A DNA stretch of 47,453 nt. It comes from Eubacterium sp. UBA3279 (GTDB lineage: Bacteria > Bacillota > Clostridia > Lachnospirales > Lachnospiraceae). Below the pieces are notes generated by a model. It did no database searches and had not been told where the DNA came from. It saw nothing but the letters and a program-made list of their open reading frames with translations. Below, in pieces: positions 6,935-14,433 of the stretch (position 1 is the first letter of the stretch; each line of letters opens with the position of its first letter). The translations under genes and the position numbers were made by a program. The stretch covers positions 1 through 47,453 of the forward strand of contig DETV01000002.1 in assembly GCA_002361775.1 (NCBI GenBank), read 5' to 3'.

Positions 6935-8428
6935 ATGTCTGGAACTATTTGGGCCTTAATACCGCCTATCGTGGCTATTGCCCTTGCTTTATGGACAAAA
7001 GAAGTATATCTGTCACTGTTGATCGGAATTTTATCAGGAGCTTTGCTCTATGCCAATTTCCATGTGCTTACTGCAGTGGAAACCGTCATTGACGTAATGA
7101 ACTGGAAAATCGGAGATAACATAAATATCCTGATTTTTCTTGTATTCCTGGGAATCCTTGTTGCTCTTATCACAAAATCAGGAGCTTCCCGCGCTTACGG
7201 AGAATGGGCTTCCAAAAAAATCACATCTCAAAAAGGCGCTTTATTTTCCACCATGTTTTTGGGAATTCTGATTTTCGTAGATGATTATTTCAACTGTCTG
7301 ACGGTAGGAACGGTTATGCGTCCCGTCACCGACAAATACAAAGTCAGCAGGGCAAAACTGGCTTATATTATTGATGCTACGGCTGCCCCTGTCTGCATTA
7401 TCGCACCAATTTCCAGTTGGGCCGCCGCTGTAGGCTCCTCACTTCCGGAAGGAAGTGGAATTGACGGATTTTCTTTATTTCTCCGTACTATTCCGTTTAA
7501 TCTGTACGCATTACTGACCATTATTTTTATGATTTTTATTATTTCCAGAAATACTGATTATGGAACCATGAAAAAATATCATGAGGAACATCGGTATAAA
7601 AAGGAAAAAACACCCGACAGCGATGAAGAAATCTGCATTACCGGAAAAGGAAAAGTAATTGATCTGATTCTTCCCATTGTGGTACTGATCTTTTTATGTA
7701 TCAGCGCCATGCTTTACACAGGCGGAATTCTGGAAGGCAACAGTATAATGGATGCATTCGCTAACTGCTCTTCCTCTCTCAGCCTTGTATTGGGTTCCTT
7801 CTTTACATTGATTTTTATGTTTTTCTTCTATCTGATAAGGAAGGTCATCACTTTCCAGGAATTTTGCGAAAGTTTTGTTCAGGGATTCAAAGCCATGACT
7901 CCGGCTATTATGATTCTCTGTCTGGCATGGTCACTTTCCGGCATCTGTGATGCCGACTATCTGGCTTTGGGTACTTTTGTAAGCAAGGTGGTAGCGGGAA
8001 ATGCCTTTATCGGCGTTCTTCTTCCTGCCCTCTTTTTCATCGTTGCTCTGGGTCTTGCATTTGCCACAGGAACTTCCTGGGGAACTTTTGGAATCTTGAT
8101 TCCCATTGTTGTAGCTGTTATTTCTTCCGGAAATGTCTCTCTGCTTGCCCTGAATGTTGCCGCTGTTTTGGCAGGCGCTGTATGCGGAGATCATATTTCC
8201 CCTATCTCAGATACCACAATATTGGCATCTGCCGGAGCACAATGTGACCATATCAGTCACGTATCCACTCAGATTCCTTACGCTCTTACAGTTGCCGGCT
8301 GCTGTCTGGCAGGTTACCTGGTGGGAGGTATCACCGCAAATGGATGGATTGCTCTTGGTGTTGGATTTGTACTGGAAATCATTGTGCTTTTTGTAATCAA
8401 TGCCCGTACAAAATCAGATCCGGCATAA
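6935..8428 (+). CDS. NhaC-family Na+/H+ antiporter
   Basis: A 497-residue membrane protein with about 12 hydrophobic helices. Family hallmarks are the early SLLIGILSGALL helix, the FVDDYFNCLTVGTVMRPVTDKY segment with paired Asp residues in a membrane region, and the late FATGTSWGTFGILIPI and CGDHISPISDTTILAS segments, which are typical of NhaC and related transporters. It would exchange external H+ (or malate/lactate in MleN-like members) for Na+. A soluble charged loop sits near residues 205-235. The ATG follows AGGGGGA; a dedicated promoter precedes it and a perfect-palindrome terminator follows. It appears monocistronic. Confidence 0.88.
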   Translation: MSGTIWALIPPIVAIALALWTKEVYLSLLIGILSGALLYANFHVLTAVETVIDVMNWKIGDNINILIFLVFLGILVALITKSGASRAYGEWASKKITSQKGALFSTMFLGILIFVDDYFNCLTVGTVMRPVTDKYKVSRAKLAYIIDATAAPVCIIAPISSWAAAVGSSLPEGSGIDGFSLFLRTIPFNLYALLTIIFMIFIISRNTDYGTMKKYHEEHRYKKEKTPDSDEEICITGKGKVIDLILPIVVLIFLCISAMLYTGGILEGNSIMDAFANCSSSLSLVLGSFFTLIFMFFFYLIRKVITFQEFCESFVQGFKAMTPAIMILCLAWSLSGICDADYLALGTFVSKVVAGNAFIGVLLPALFFIVALGLAFATGTSWGTFGILIPIVVAVISSGNVSLLALNVAAVLAGAVCGDHISPISDTTILASAGAQCDHISHVSTQIPYALTVAGCCLAGYLVGGITANGWIALGVGFVLEIIVLFVINARTKSDPA

Positions 8429-8467
8429 AAGCAGATCATCAATCAAAAAACTTCTTAAAATCTCAAC

Positions 8468-8494
8468 AAGGGACTGTCAGCCTGACAGTCCCTT
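8468..8494 (+). terminator. terminator after the antiporter gene
   Basis: A perfect 13-bp inverted repeat (AAGGGACTGTCAG and CTGACAGTCCCTT) separated by one base, followed by ATATTTTG. It lies 40 nt after the stop codon. Confidence 0.75.
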
Positions 8495-8563
8495 ATATTT
8501 TGCCAGAAAAAGACGGGTAATCAAGATAAAACAGCCGTTTCAAATCCAACTGTCCCGGGGAAA

Positions 8564-8724
8564 TGGGCATATGGAAAAGTACGATGGCGTATATGCCCAA
8601 ACAGCGCCAAAAAAATGAAAGATTTTACCGTGTTTTGGGCATATAGCAAGTGAAAGTACGAAATACATCCCGTGGAACATCAAATCTGTGGGCATATGGA
8701 TAACGTATCAACTGTATATGCCCA
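8564..8724. repeat. 161-bp repeat with five GGGCATAT sites, copy 1
   Basis: Five 8-bp sites lie at 8565 (GGGCATAT), 8591 (ATATGCCC), 8637 (GGGCATAT), 8690 (GGGCATAT) and 8716 (ATATGCCC). The outer pairs each form GGGCATAT-N18-ATATGCCC, a 34-bp inverted repeat; the central site is single. Copy 2 at 47198-47358 has the same length and exactly the same site offsets (0, 26, 72, 125, 151) although the spacers differ widely. Shared blocks outside the sites include GTTTT just before the central site and CATCCCGT after it. The rightmost 14 codons' worth encode the C-terminus of the minus-strand gene at 8680-9105. Confidence 0.85.
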
Positions 8725-9105
8725 AAGCAAAAACGGAATACATATTTTGCAAAAAGCTGGTTTCTTAAAATAGTTGTATAGGAATGAAAGAGGGGTATAA
8801 TTTGAATACTGATGTTCCAAAAGAAATTTTTCTTCTTTTTCACCTATATATCGATAAAACAGCGCTGCTGCCAATACCTCTTCTTTATTCTCATAGTGAA
8901 TTTCTTCCAGAAGAATATTTTCAGCCTCATTCATTTCACCACGGTCAATCATTTCTCTGAAATCCCCCAACGCCCTTCCCGATACACTGAATTTATTTTC
9001 CTGTTCCAATTCAACAGCCACATATTTCTTTCCCAAAATCACAGAAGCCAGAACCTGCACCATTTCTTTAATCATTTGGATAAAACACTTTTCCTCTGAT
9101 TGCAT
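8680..9105 (-). CDS. DUF6483-like protein whose C-terminus is encoded by a repeat
   Basis: A 141-residue protein. The N-terminal half (CFIQMIKEMVQVLASVILGK) and the following acidic helices (LGDFREMIDRGEMNEAENILLEEI) recall the small DUF6483 family of Clostridia, unknown function; the name is from memory. The last fourteen residues, WAYTVDTLSICPQI, and the stop codon are encoded inside the 161-bp repeat, so the native 3' end was probably replaced when the repeat arrived. The preceding hydrophobic stretch (FKKPAFCKICIPFLL) also looks unlike the rest. It may be a truncated, still expressed gene. The ATG at 9105 has an AGGA nine bases upstream, and it is divergent from trmO. Confidence 0.55.
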   Translation of the reverse strand: MQSEEKCFIQMIKEMVQVLASVILGKKYVAVELEQENKFSVSGRALGDFREMIDRGEMNEAENILLEEIHYENKEEVLAAALFYRYIGEKEEKFLLEHQYSNYTPLSFLYNYFKKPAFCKICIPFLLWAYTVDTLSICPQI

Positions 9106-9115
9106 CCATTGTCAT

Positions 9116-9140
9116 CCTATTTTATTCATGATAAAATAGG
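9116..9140. promoter_or_regulatory. perfect inverted repeat in the divergent intergenic region
   Basis: CCTATTTTAT-tcatg-ATAAAATAGG, 10-bp perfect arms, in the 62-bp gap between the DUF6483-like gene and trmO. Its position between two divergent starts fits an operator for either gene; no T-tract or GC-rich stem suggests a terminator. Confidence 0.5.
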
Positions 9141-9167
9141 GGAAATATTATCTGCGAGGTATTTACC

Positions 9168-9869
9168 ATGAATTCTTCTCATACAAATCAGGAGTCCTTA
9201 CTCCTTCACCCCATTGCATATATCCGTACAGATTTCCCTTCCAAATTTGGAATTCCCCGGCAAAGTGGACTGGTTCCCAATCTGCATGCCTCTATTGTAT
9301 TTGAACCGGAATATCGCAATCCCGATACCCTTCGGGGACTGGAAGAGTTTTCTCATCTGTGGTTGATCTGGGAATTTTCCAAATCCAGACAAAACGGCTG
9401 GTCTCCTACCGTACGTCCTCCCCGGTTAGGAGGGAATATCCGGAAAGGTGTATTTGCCACCCGCTCTCCCTTTCGCCCCAATCCCCTGGGACTTTCCTGT
9501 GTAAAATTAGATCATATAGAACTACAGACACCCCTTGGTCCGGTTATTCACGTTCTGGGAGCTGATTTAATGGACCAAACTCCTATATACGACATAAAAC
9601 CCTATGTCCCCTATTCCGACAGCCACCCGGAAGCTCTCGGCAGTTTTGCCGATCTCCATAAAAATGATCTTCTGTCCGTAAACATTCCGGAACCCTGGCT
9701 TTCTGCAATTCCCGGAGAACTTCTGGAACCCTTAAAAGGCGTATTGGCTCATGATCCGCGGCCTGCTTATCAAAATGATCCGGAAAGGATTTACGGATTT
9801 CCCTTTGGTAACATAGAAATACGCTTCACTGTAAAAAATGATGTACTGACAGTCTGTGAGATATTATGA
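9168..9869 (+). CDS. trmO: tRNA (N6-threonylcarbamoyladenosine37-N6)-methyltransferase TrmO
   Basis: A 233-residue member of the TrmO/YaeB/TsaA family, which methylates t6A37 of tRNA-Thr(GGU) using SAM. The family signature is plain: HPIAYIRTDFPSKFGIPRQ at the N-terminus, FEPEYRNPDTLRGLEEFSHLWLIWEF, the VFATRSPFRPNPLGLS motif around residues 96-109, and GADLMDQTPIYDIKPYVPYSDS. A C-terminal domain (residues about 165-233) completes the usual bacterial two-domain form. It has a short upstream region shared with the divergent gene and a perfect inverted repeat that may regulate it. Confidence 0.93.
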   Translation: MNSSHTNQESLLLHPIAYIRTDFPSKFGIPRQSGLVPNLHASIVFEPEYRNPDTLRGLEEFSHLWLIWEFSKSRQNGWSPTVRPPRLGGNIRKGVFATRSPFRPNPLGLSCVKLDHIELQTPLGPVIHVLGADLMDQTPIYDIKPYVPYSDSHPEALGSFADLHKNDLLSVNIPEPWLSAIPGELLEPLKGVLAHDPRPAYQNDPERIYGFPFGNIEIRFTVKNDVLTVCEIL

Positions 9870-9906
9870 GTCAGAAATAAAATATAAATCATTAACTCTC
9901 CTGATG

Positions 9907-9966
9907 ACATGAAAAAATGGCTGAAAAACCTTACTTGCATCACAGGTTTATCAACCATTTCCCATG
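9907..9966. other. intergenic hairpin, possible terminator or small repeat
   Basis: AAATGGcTGAaAAACC pairs with GGTTTaTCAaCCATTT around a loop containing CTTGCATCACA, with flanking CATG on both sides. It sits between the convergent trmO and HAD genes, so it could terminate either. Its layout resembles the hairpin at 18645-18692 (AAACC, CTTGCA in the loop, GGTTT). Confidence 0.4.
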
Positions 9967-10056
9967 TTAGTTTTTATGTTTGATTTTTGCAACTGATTTT
10001 TGCAATTATTTTTTAATTATCAAACCACTTTTTCTTTTCTTCACCTATATACTCCT

Positions 10057-10593
10057 CTATTTTCTTTCACTTTCTTCCAGTTTTTCAATCACTTCTAACA
10101 GTTTTTCCGGTCTGCTGATCTGGTATTCCGGTGTTTCTTCCGCTGTTTCGGGAATCATGCAGTAACGGGGAGACCAGGAAAGCAATACGGAATGTATTCC
10201 AAACCGATTAGCTCCCACAATATCCCTCTTAATATTATTCCCTACCATCAATATTCTTTTTTTATCACTTTCTTCCAGTCCCAGTTTTCGCATTGCTGTC
10301 TCAAACATTGCGGGGGAAGGTTTTTCTTCCCCCACAATCTCAGAAATCGCTCTTGCATCAAAAACATCCTCCAGATGATGTCCCGCATAAATACGGTCAA
10401 AAGATTCTTTCAATCCATCTGCCACCAGCGCTATCTGATATCCTCTGTTTTTTAATTCCAACAAAGTTTCCTTCGCACCCGGAATAAATTCCGCCTCATA
10501 AACAACCCCGTAGTCTTCTTTGCGAATTTCACTTTTCTCATCAATCAAAGTATCGCCACTGTCTGTAAATATAATAATGTTTCTTTTTTCCAT
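10057..10593 (-). CDS. HAD-superfamily hydrolase with atypical motif I
   Basis: A 178-residue HAD phosphatase-like protein. Motif I is FTDSGDTLID: the nucleophilic Asp is followed by Ser-Gly-Asp-Thr in place of the canonical DxDGT, shifting the second acid. Motif II is IALVADG, motif III EEKPSPAMFETA, and motif IV ILMVGNNIKRDIVGAN, where the usual paired Asp is VGNN...RD. The fold is clear but the substrate is not. The ATG at 10593 follows GGAGG. It is divergent from the CofE-like gene and convergent with trmO. Confidence 0.75.
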   Translation of the reverse strand: MEKRNIIIFTDSGDTLIDEKSEIRKEDYGVVYEAEFIPGAKETLLELKNRGYQIALVADGLKESFDRIYAGHHLEDVFDARAISEIVGEEKPSPAMFETAMRKLGLEESDKKRILMVGNNIKRDIVGANRFGIHSVLLSWSPRYCMIPETAEETPEYQISRPEKLLEVIEKLEESERK

Positions 10594-10705
10594 TTTACTG
10601 CCTCCGTTTTATTCCTCTCCGAAAAATACCCTGGGTACTCACACATGATAATACAATTTCTTACGCCCATTGTATCATATTTTCTCGAAAAAATCACATT
10701 TCCCC

Positions 10706-10734
10706 TTGCATCTGTGTGGATTTCAACGTATTAT
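10706..10734 (+). promoter_or_regulatory. promoter of the CofE-like ligase
   Basis: TTGCAT (10706-10711), 17 bp, TATTAT (10729-10734). The leader of about 75 nt includes ACCAGA/TCTGGT arms that could form a hairpin, then GGAGG. Confidence 0.55.
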
Positions 10735-10814
10735 AAAGAGGTGATAATTACCAGATTTATTCTACTTATTTCTGGTTTTAACAAAGGAAAGAAAACAACA
10801 ATTGGAGGTACATT

Positions 10815-12023
10815 ATGGAATATACAGATCGTATGGTTGGAACCGTATCCCGTGGTGTTCGGGCGCCGATTATCCGTGAAGGAGATAATCTGTCTGAAAT
10901 CGTAGTGGATTGTGTGTTAAAAGCAGCCGAAAGCGAGCATTTTGAGATTCGTGATAAAGACGTTATCGCCGTTACTGAGGCTGTTGTAGCAAGAGCCCAG
11001 GGTAATTATGCGAACATCAAAGATATTGCAGCAGATGTAAAAGAAAAGTTTCAGGATGAAACCGTGGGAATTCTTTTCCCTATTCTGAGCAGAAACCGTT
11101 TTTCTATCTGTCTGAAGGGAATCGCTATGGGATGTAAGAAAATCGTCCTCATGCTCAGTTACCCATCTGATGAAGTGGGCAATCACCTCATCGACATGGA
11201 TGTTATGGACGAAAAAGGTGTTAATCCATGGTCTGACGTGCTGTCCGAAAGCCAGTACAGAGAATTATTCGGCTATGAAAAACACGTATTCACCGGCGTT
11301 GACTACGTTGAATATTACAAACAGTTGATTCAGGATGCAGGCGCTGAAGTAGAAATTATCTTCGCAAACAATCCGAAAGCTATCTTGTCTTATACCAAGA
11401 ACATCCTGACCTGTGATATCCACACCCGCCAGAGAACAAAACGTATTCTGAAAGCAAATGGCGCTGAAAAAGTTTATTCCCTGGACGATATCATGACACA
11501 CAGCATTAACGGCAGCGGTTACAACGATGCTTACGGATTACTGGGTTCTAATAAAGCAACAGAAGAAACCGTAAAACTTTTCCCTATCAAGTGTGACGAA
11601 GTTGTAAATGCAATCCACACAGCTATGTTGGAAAAAACAGGAAAAAATGTGGAAGTTATGGTATACGGTGACGGAGCTTTCAAAGATCCTGTTGGAAAGA
11701 TCTGGGAACTGGCTGATCCGGTTGTTTCTCCTGCTTATACTGCCGGCCTGGAGGGAACTCCTAACGAAGTAAAACTGAAATATCTGGCAGATAATGATTT
11801 TGCTGATCTGTCCGGTGAGGAACTGAAGGATGCCATTAAAAATTATATCCACGAAAAGGATGAAAAAGCTGCCAGCCTGAAAGGAACTATGGTTACTCAG
11901 GGTACAACCCCAAGACGTCTTACTGACCTTCTGGGTTCTTTAGCTGACCTGACTTCCGGATCTGGAGATAAGGGAACACCTATCATCTACATTCAGGGAT
12001 ATTTTGACAATTATACAAAATAA
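10815..12023 (+). CDS. coenzyme F420-0:L-glutamate ligase-like protein (CofE family)
   Basis: A 402-residue protein of the F420-0:gamma-glutamyl ligase family. Supporting features are the early DNLSEIVVDCVLKAAE and VIAVTEAVVARAQGN segments, and the later AYGLLGSNKATEETVKLFP and MVYGDGAFKDPVGKIWELADPVVSP, typical of this fold's metal and substrate loops. It is longer than archaeal CofE (about 250 residues). F420 synthesis is not expected in Lachnospiraceae and no other cof gene is here, so the natural substrate is probably something other than F420-0, perhaps another gamma-glutamyl acceptor. The ATG follows GGAGG; own promoter and strong terminator mark it as monocistronic. Confidence 0.8.
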   Translation: MEYTDRMVGTVSRGVRAPIIREGDNLSEIVVDCVLKAAESEHFEIRDKDVIAVTEAVVARAQGNYANIKDIAADVKEKFQDETVGILFPILSRNRFSICLKGIAMGCKKIVLMLSYPSDEVGNHLIDMDVMDEKGVNPWSDVLSESQYRELFGYEKHVFTGVDYVEYYKQLIQDAGAEVEIIFANNPKAILSYTKNILTCDIHTRQRTKRILKANGAEKVYSLDDIMTHSINGSGYNDAYGLLGSNKATEETVKLFPIKCDEVVNAIHTAMLEKTGKNVEVMVYGDGAFKDPVGKIWELADPVVSPAYTAGLEGTPNEVKLKYLADNDFADLSGEELKDAIKNYIHEKDEKAASLKGTMVTQGTTPRRLTDLLGSLADLTSGSGDKGTPIIYIQGYFDNYTK

Positions 12024-12038
12024 TCTTTAAAAATAAAG

Positions 12039-12086
12039 CTCTCTGGAAAATCCGTTTTGACAACTGATTTTCCAGGGAGTTTTTTG
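12039..12086 (+). terminator. rho-independent terminator of the CofE-like gene
   Basis: A 14-bp stem (12039-12052 with 12066-12079, one G-U pair) followed by TTTTTT. Confidence 0.85.
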
Positions 12087-12151
12087 TATATCCGGATGGT
12101 CCAAACACCTCTCCCCTTCTGAAATCCCTTTAAATTTTCCCAACTTTTCCC

Positions 12152-12179
12152 TTGCTTTTTCACTGAAAAGATGTATAAT
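12152..12179 (+). promoter_or_regulatory. promoter of the polyamine operon
   Basis: TTGCTT (12152-12157), 16 bp, TATAAT (12174-12179). The leader is about 105 nt and holds an AAACTTT/AAAGTTT inverted pair (about 12225-12264), a candidate site for the regulator encoded first in the operon. Confidence 0.5.
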
Positions 12180-12292
12180 AAATATCGGTTGTGTATATCA
12201 GAACTTTATGTTTAGTGTTATAAAACTTTCACTTCAAAAAATGATAAAATGCAACTAAAAGTTTAATTGAAATAAACAAAGGAGGCGGGAGT

Positions 12293-12826
12293 TTGGATAT
12301 CGGTAAGAAATTAAAGGAACTGCGCCTGCAAAATGATCTCACTCTGGGCGATCTTGCATCCAGAAGTGAACTGACCAAGGGTTTTCTTTCTCAGGTAGAG
12401 CGTAATCTGGCAACCCCCAGCATTGCTACTCTGGAAGATATTTTAGAAGCTCTTGGCAGCAGTCTGTCGGATTTTTTTCATGAAGAGGAAGAAACAAAGG
12501 TGGTGTTTTCCACTGAGGATTTTTTCGTGGACGAACAGGAGGATTATCGTATTGAATGGGTAATTCCCAATGCTCAGAAAAATCAGATGGAACCCATTCT
12601 TCTTACAATTCATCCCCATAAAAGCAGTCATGAAATTTTGGCTTTTCACGGTGAAGAATTCGGCTATGTAATGAAAGGCGCCATTACTGTGATCAGAGGA
12701 AATAAAAAGTATAAGGTAAAAACCGGAGGGACTTTTTATATGGATGGCAAAATCAGCCACCATCTGTACAATCATGGCAGTACTGACGCAAAAGTGTTGT
12801 GGATCACCACACCGCCCATGTTTTAA
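12293..12826 (+). CDS. XRE-cupin transcriptional regulator of the polyamine operon
   Basis: A 177-residue regulator: an N-terminal lambda-repressor-type helix-turn-helix (residues 5-60, with LGDLASRSELTKGFLSQVERNLATPSIATL) and a C-terminal cupin (residues about 95-175, with HGEEFGYVMKGAITV and KISHHLYNHG). This architecture is shared with PuuR-type regulators that sense small molecules through the cupin. It is the first gene of an operon with potA, potB and potCD, so it probably senses a polyamine and controls uptake. It uses TTG as start codon, the only fitting start after the GGAGGCGGGAG ribosome site. No in-frame ATG is as well placed. Confidence 0.88.
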   Translation: MDIGKKLKELRLQNDLTLGDLASRSELTKGFLSQVERNLATPSIATLEDILEALGSSLSDFFHEEEETKVVFSTEDFFVDEQEDYRIEWVIPNAQKNQMEPILLTIHPHKSSHEILAFHGEEFGYVMKGAITVIRGNKKYKVKTGGTFYMDGKISHHLYNHGSTDAKVLWITTPPMF

Positions 12827-12855
12827 GAGAAGAAAAAGGAGGGAGGAACTGCATA

Positions 12856-14433
12856 ATGGAAGAAAAAAAGATTATTGAATTTCGGAATATTGTGAAAAAC
12901 TTTGATGGACAGATTGTTCTGAAAGGTATTAATCTGGACATTTATGAAAAAGAATTTGTGACGCTCCTGGGACCCAGTGGCTGCGGAAAAACTACGTTAC
13001 TGCGTATTCTCGGGGGATTTCTTGATGCGGATGAAGGAAAGGTGATTTTTGACGGGGAAGATATCACAAATAAGCCCCCTTATGAACGGGAATTAAATAC
13101 TGTATTTCAAAAATATGCACTTTTTCCTCATTTAAGCGTATATGAAAATATTGCCTTCGGTCTGAAGCTGAAAAAGGTCAGCAAGGATATCATTGATCAG
13201 AAAGTTATGAAAATGCTGAAGCTGATCGGACTGGAAGGTTATGAAAATAAAAATACCACTTTGCTTTCCGGCGGACAGCAGCAGCGTGTTGCTATCGCCA
13301 GAGCATTGGTCAATGAACCTAAGGTACTGCTTCTGGACGAGCCTTTGGCTGCTCTGGATCTGAAGCTTCGAAAAGAGATGCAGTATGAGCTGAAACGGAT
13401 TCAGCAGGAAGTAGGTATCACCTTCATTTTTGTAACCCACGATCAGGAAGAAGCCCTTACCATGTCAGATAAAATTGTAGTTATGAATAACGGTGAGATC
13501 CAGCAGGTAGGTTCTCCTCAGGATATTTATAATGAACCATCCAATCGCTTTGTAGCAAACTTTATCGGTGAAAGTAATCTGATTCCCGGCGTGATGCTGG
13601 AGGACTACAAAGTTCAGTTTGACGATAAAATCTTTGACTGCGTAGATTTTGGATTTAAGAATGGGGAAAAGGTAGATGTGGTAATCCGTCCTGAAGATAT
13701 TGATATTGTGGATGTTAAAGACGGAAAAATGACCGGCGAAGTATTGAGCGTCCTCTTTAAAGGCGTTCATTATGAAATCATTGTGGAAACCGTTCCCGGT
13801 ACCAGCGTCACTGTAGATATGCGGGTAATTCGTAACCAGGATGTTACCAGTGAGGACGGCACAGAAAAAATCAGCGCCAACAACTTTTATGTGGATGTAG
13901 ATGATGTGGAAACTTTAGATGATAAAGAAGTAATCGCTCTCTCCAACGCCCATGCATGGAATGTGGAAAGTGACGAGTATGTTTCTATCGCAAAAGTAGA
14001 ATATGATATTCACAAAGAAGAAGGGCTTTACCCCGTTACCTTCACCACTGGAAACGGAACAAAAATTGAGCGAATGATCTTTGTGGTTGACCAGCCTTTT
14101 GTGAAAAATGAAAAAGCAAATGAAGCGGTTATGGCCTTTAACTTCCAGAAGACTGTGGATGAGATCCAGGAATCCCAGGCTCTTGATACAGATCTGAAAA
14201 CCTGGGCAAATGCACAGGGATGGAAATTAAGCGATGAAAATACAAGTGTAGATCTGAGTGTGGACTATGATTTTGATCCGGAACACATCACAGAAGGAGT
14301 GTATAAAATCACTTTCTGGACAACAGGACGGGAACTGAAAATCCATACCACAGATTATTCTGAAGAAGGTCAGGAGGTCGGACTGACATTCTTCCCGGAA
14401 GACATTCATGTTATGTCTAAGGTGGGTTACTGA
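12856..14433 (+). CDS. potA: spermidine/putrescine ABC transporter ATP-binding protein with an insert in its TOBE domain
   Basis: A 525-residue ATPase of the polyamine importer. Walker A GPSGCGKTT (39-47), Q-loop near 85, signature LSGGQQQRV (137-145), Walker B VLLLDEP (157-163) and H195 are intact. TOBE begins around 274 (VDVVIRPEDIDIV) and its last strand is at 504-520 (EEGQEVGLTFFPEDIHVM), so roughly residues 322-495 interrupt it. Within the insert two units end similarly (GLYPVTFTTGNG and GVYKITFWTTG), resembling bacterial Ig-like repeats. Ordinary PotA is about 350-385 residues. The start ATG 12856 follows GGAGGGAGG, 29 nt after the regulator; the stop overlaps potB (TGATG). Confidence 0.92.
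   Translation: MEEKKIIEFRNIVKNFDGQIVLKGINLDIYEKEFVTLLGPSGCGKTTLLRILGGFLDADEGKVIFDGEDITNKPPYERELNTVFQKYALFPHLSVYENIAFGLKLKKVSKDIIDQKVMKMLKLIGLEGYENKNTTLLSGGQQQRVAIARALVNEPKVLLLDEPLAALDLKLRKEMQYELKRIQQEVGITFIFVTHDQEEALTMSDKIVVMNNGEIQQVGSPQDIYNEPSNRFVANFIGESNLIPGVMLEDYKVQFDDKIFDCVDFGFKNGEKVDVVIRPEDIDIVDVKDGKMTGEVLSVLFKGVHYEIIVETVPGTSVTVDMRVIRNQDVTSEDGTEKISANNFYVDVDDVETLDDKEVIALSNAHAWNVESDEYVSIAKVEYDIHKEEGLYPVTFTTGNGTKIERMIFVVDQPFVKNEKANEAVMAFNFQKTVDEIQESQALDTDLKTWANAQGWKLSDENTSVDLSVDYDFDPEHITEGVYKITFWTTGRELKIHTTDYSEEGQEVGLTFFPEDIHVMSKVGY

Noticed and set aside
8400..8618. Short plus-strand frame after the antiporter gene
   Set aside because: It covers the antiporter terminator and part of the repeat; composition is not coding-like.
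8564..8724. CRISPR or iteron array explanation for the GGGCATAT sites
   Set aside because: Sites are only 8 bp, alternate in orientation and have unequal spacing; no cas genes or replication initiator are nearby.
8564..8724. Transposon end or insertion sequence
   Set aside because: No transposase frame and no target-site duplication could be identified; a non-autonomous element remains possible.
10057..10593. Frameshift or error in HAD motif I (DSGDT)
   Set aside because: The remaining motifs are in one frame and I recall similar variants in related proteins.
10645..10905. Open frame ahead of the CofE-like gene on the plus strand
   Set aside because: It spans the promoter and overlaps the true start in another frame; no ribosome site.
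12024..12292. Additional RNA gene in the gap before the polyamine operon
   Set aside because: The gap is explained by a terminator, a promoter and a leader; no other structured segment stands out.
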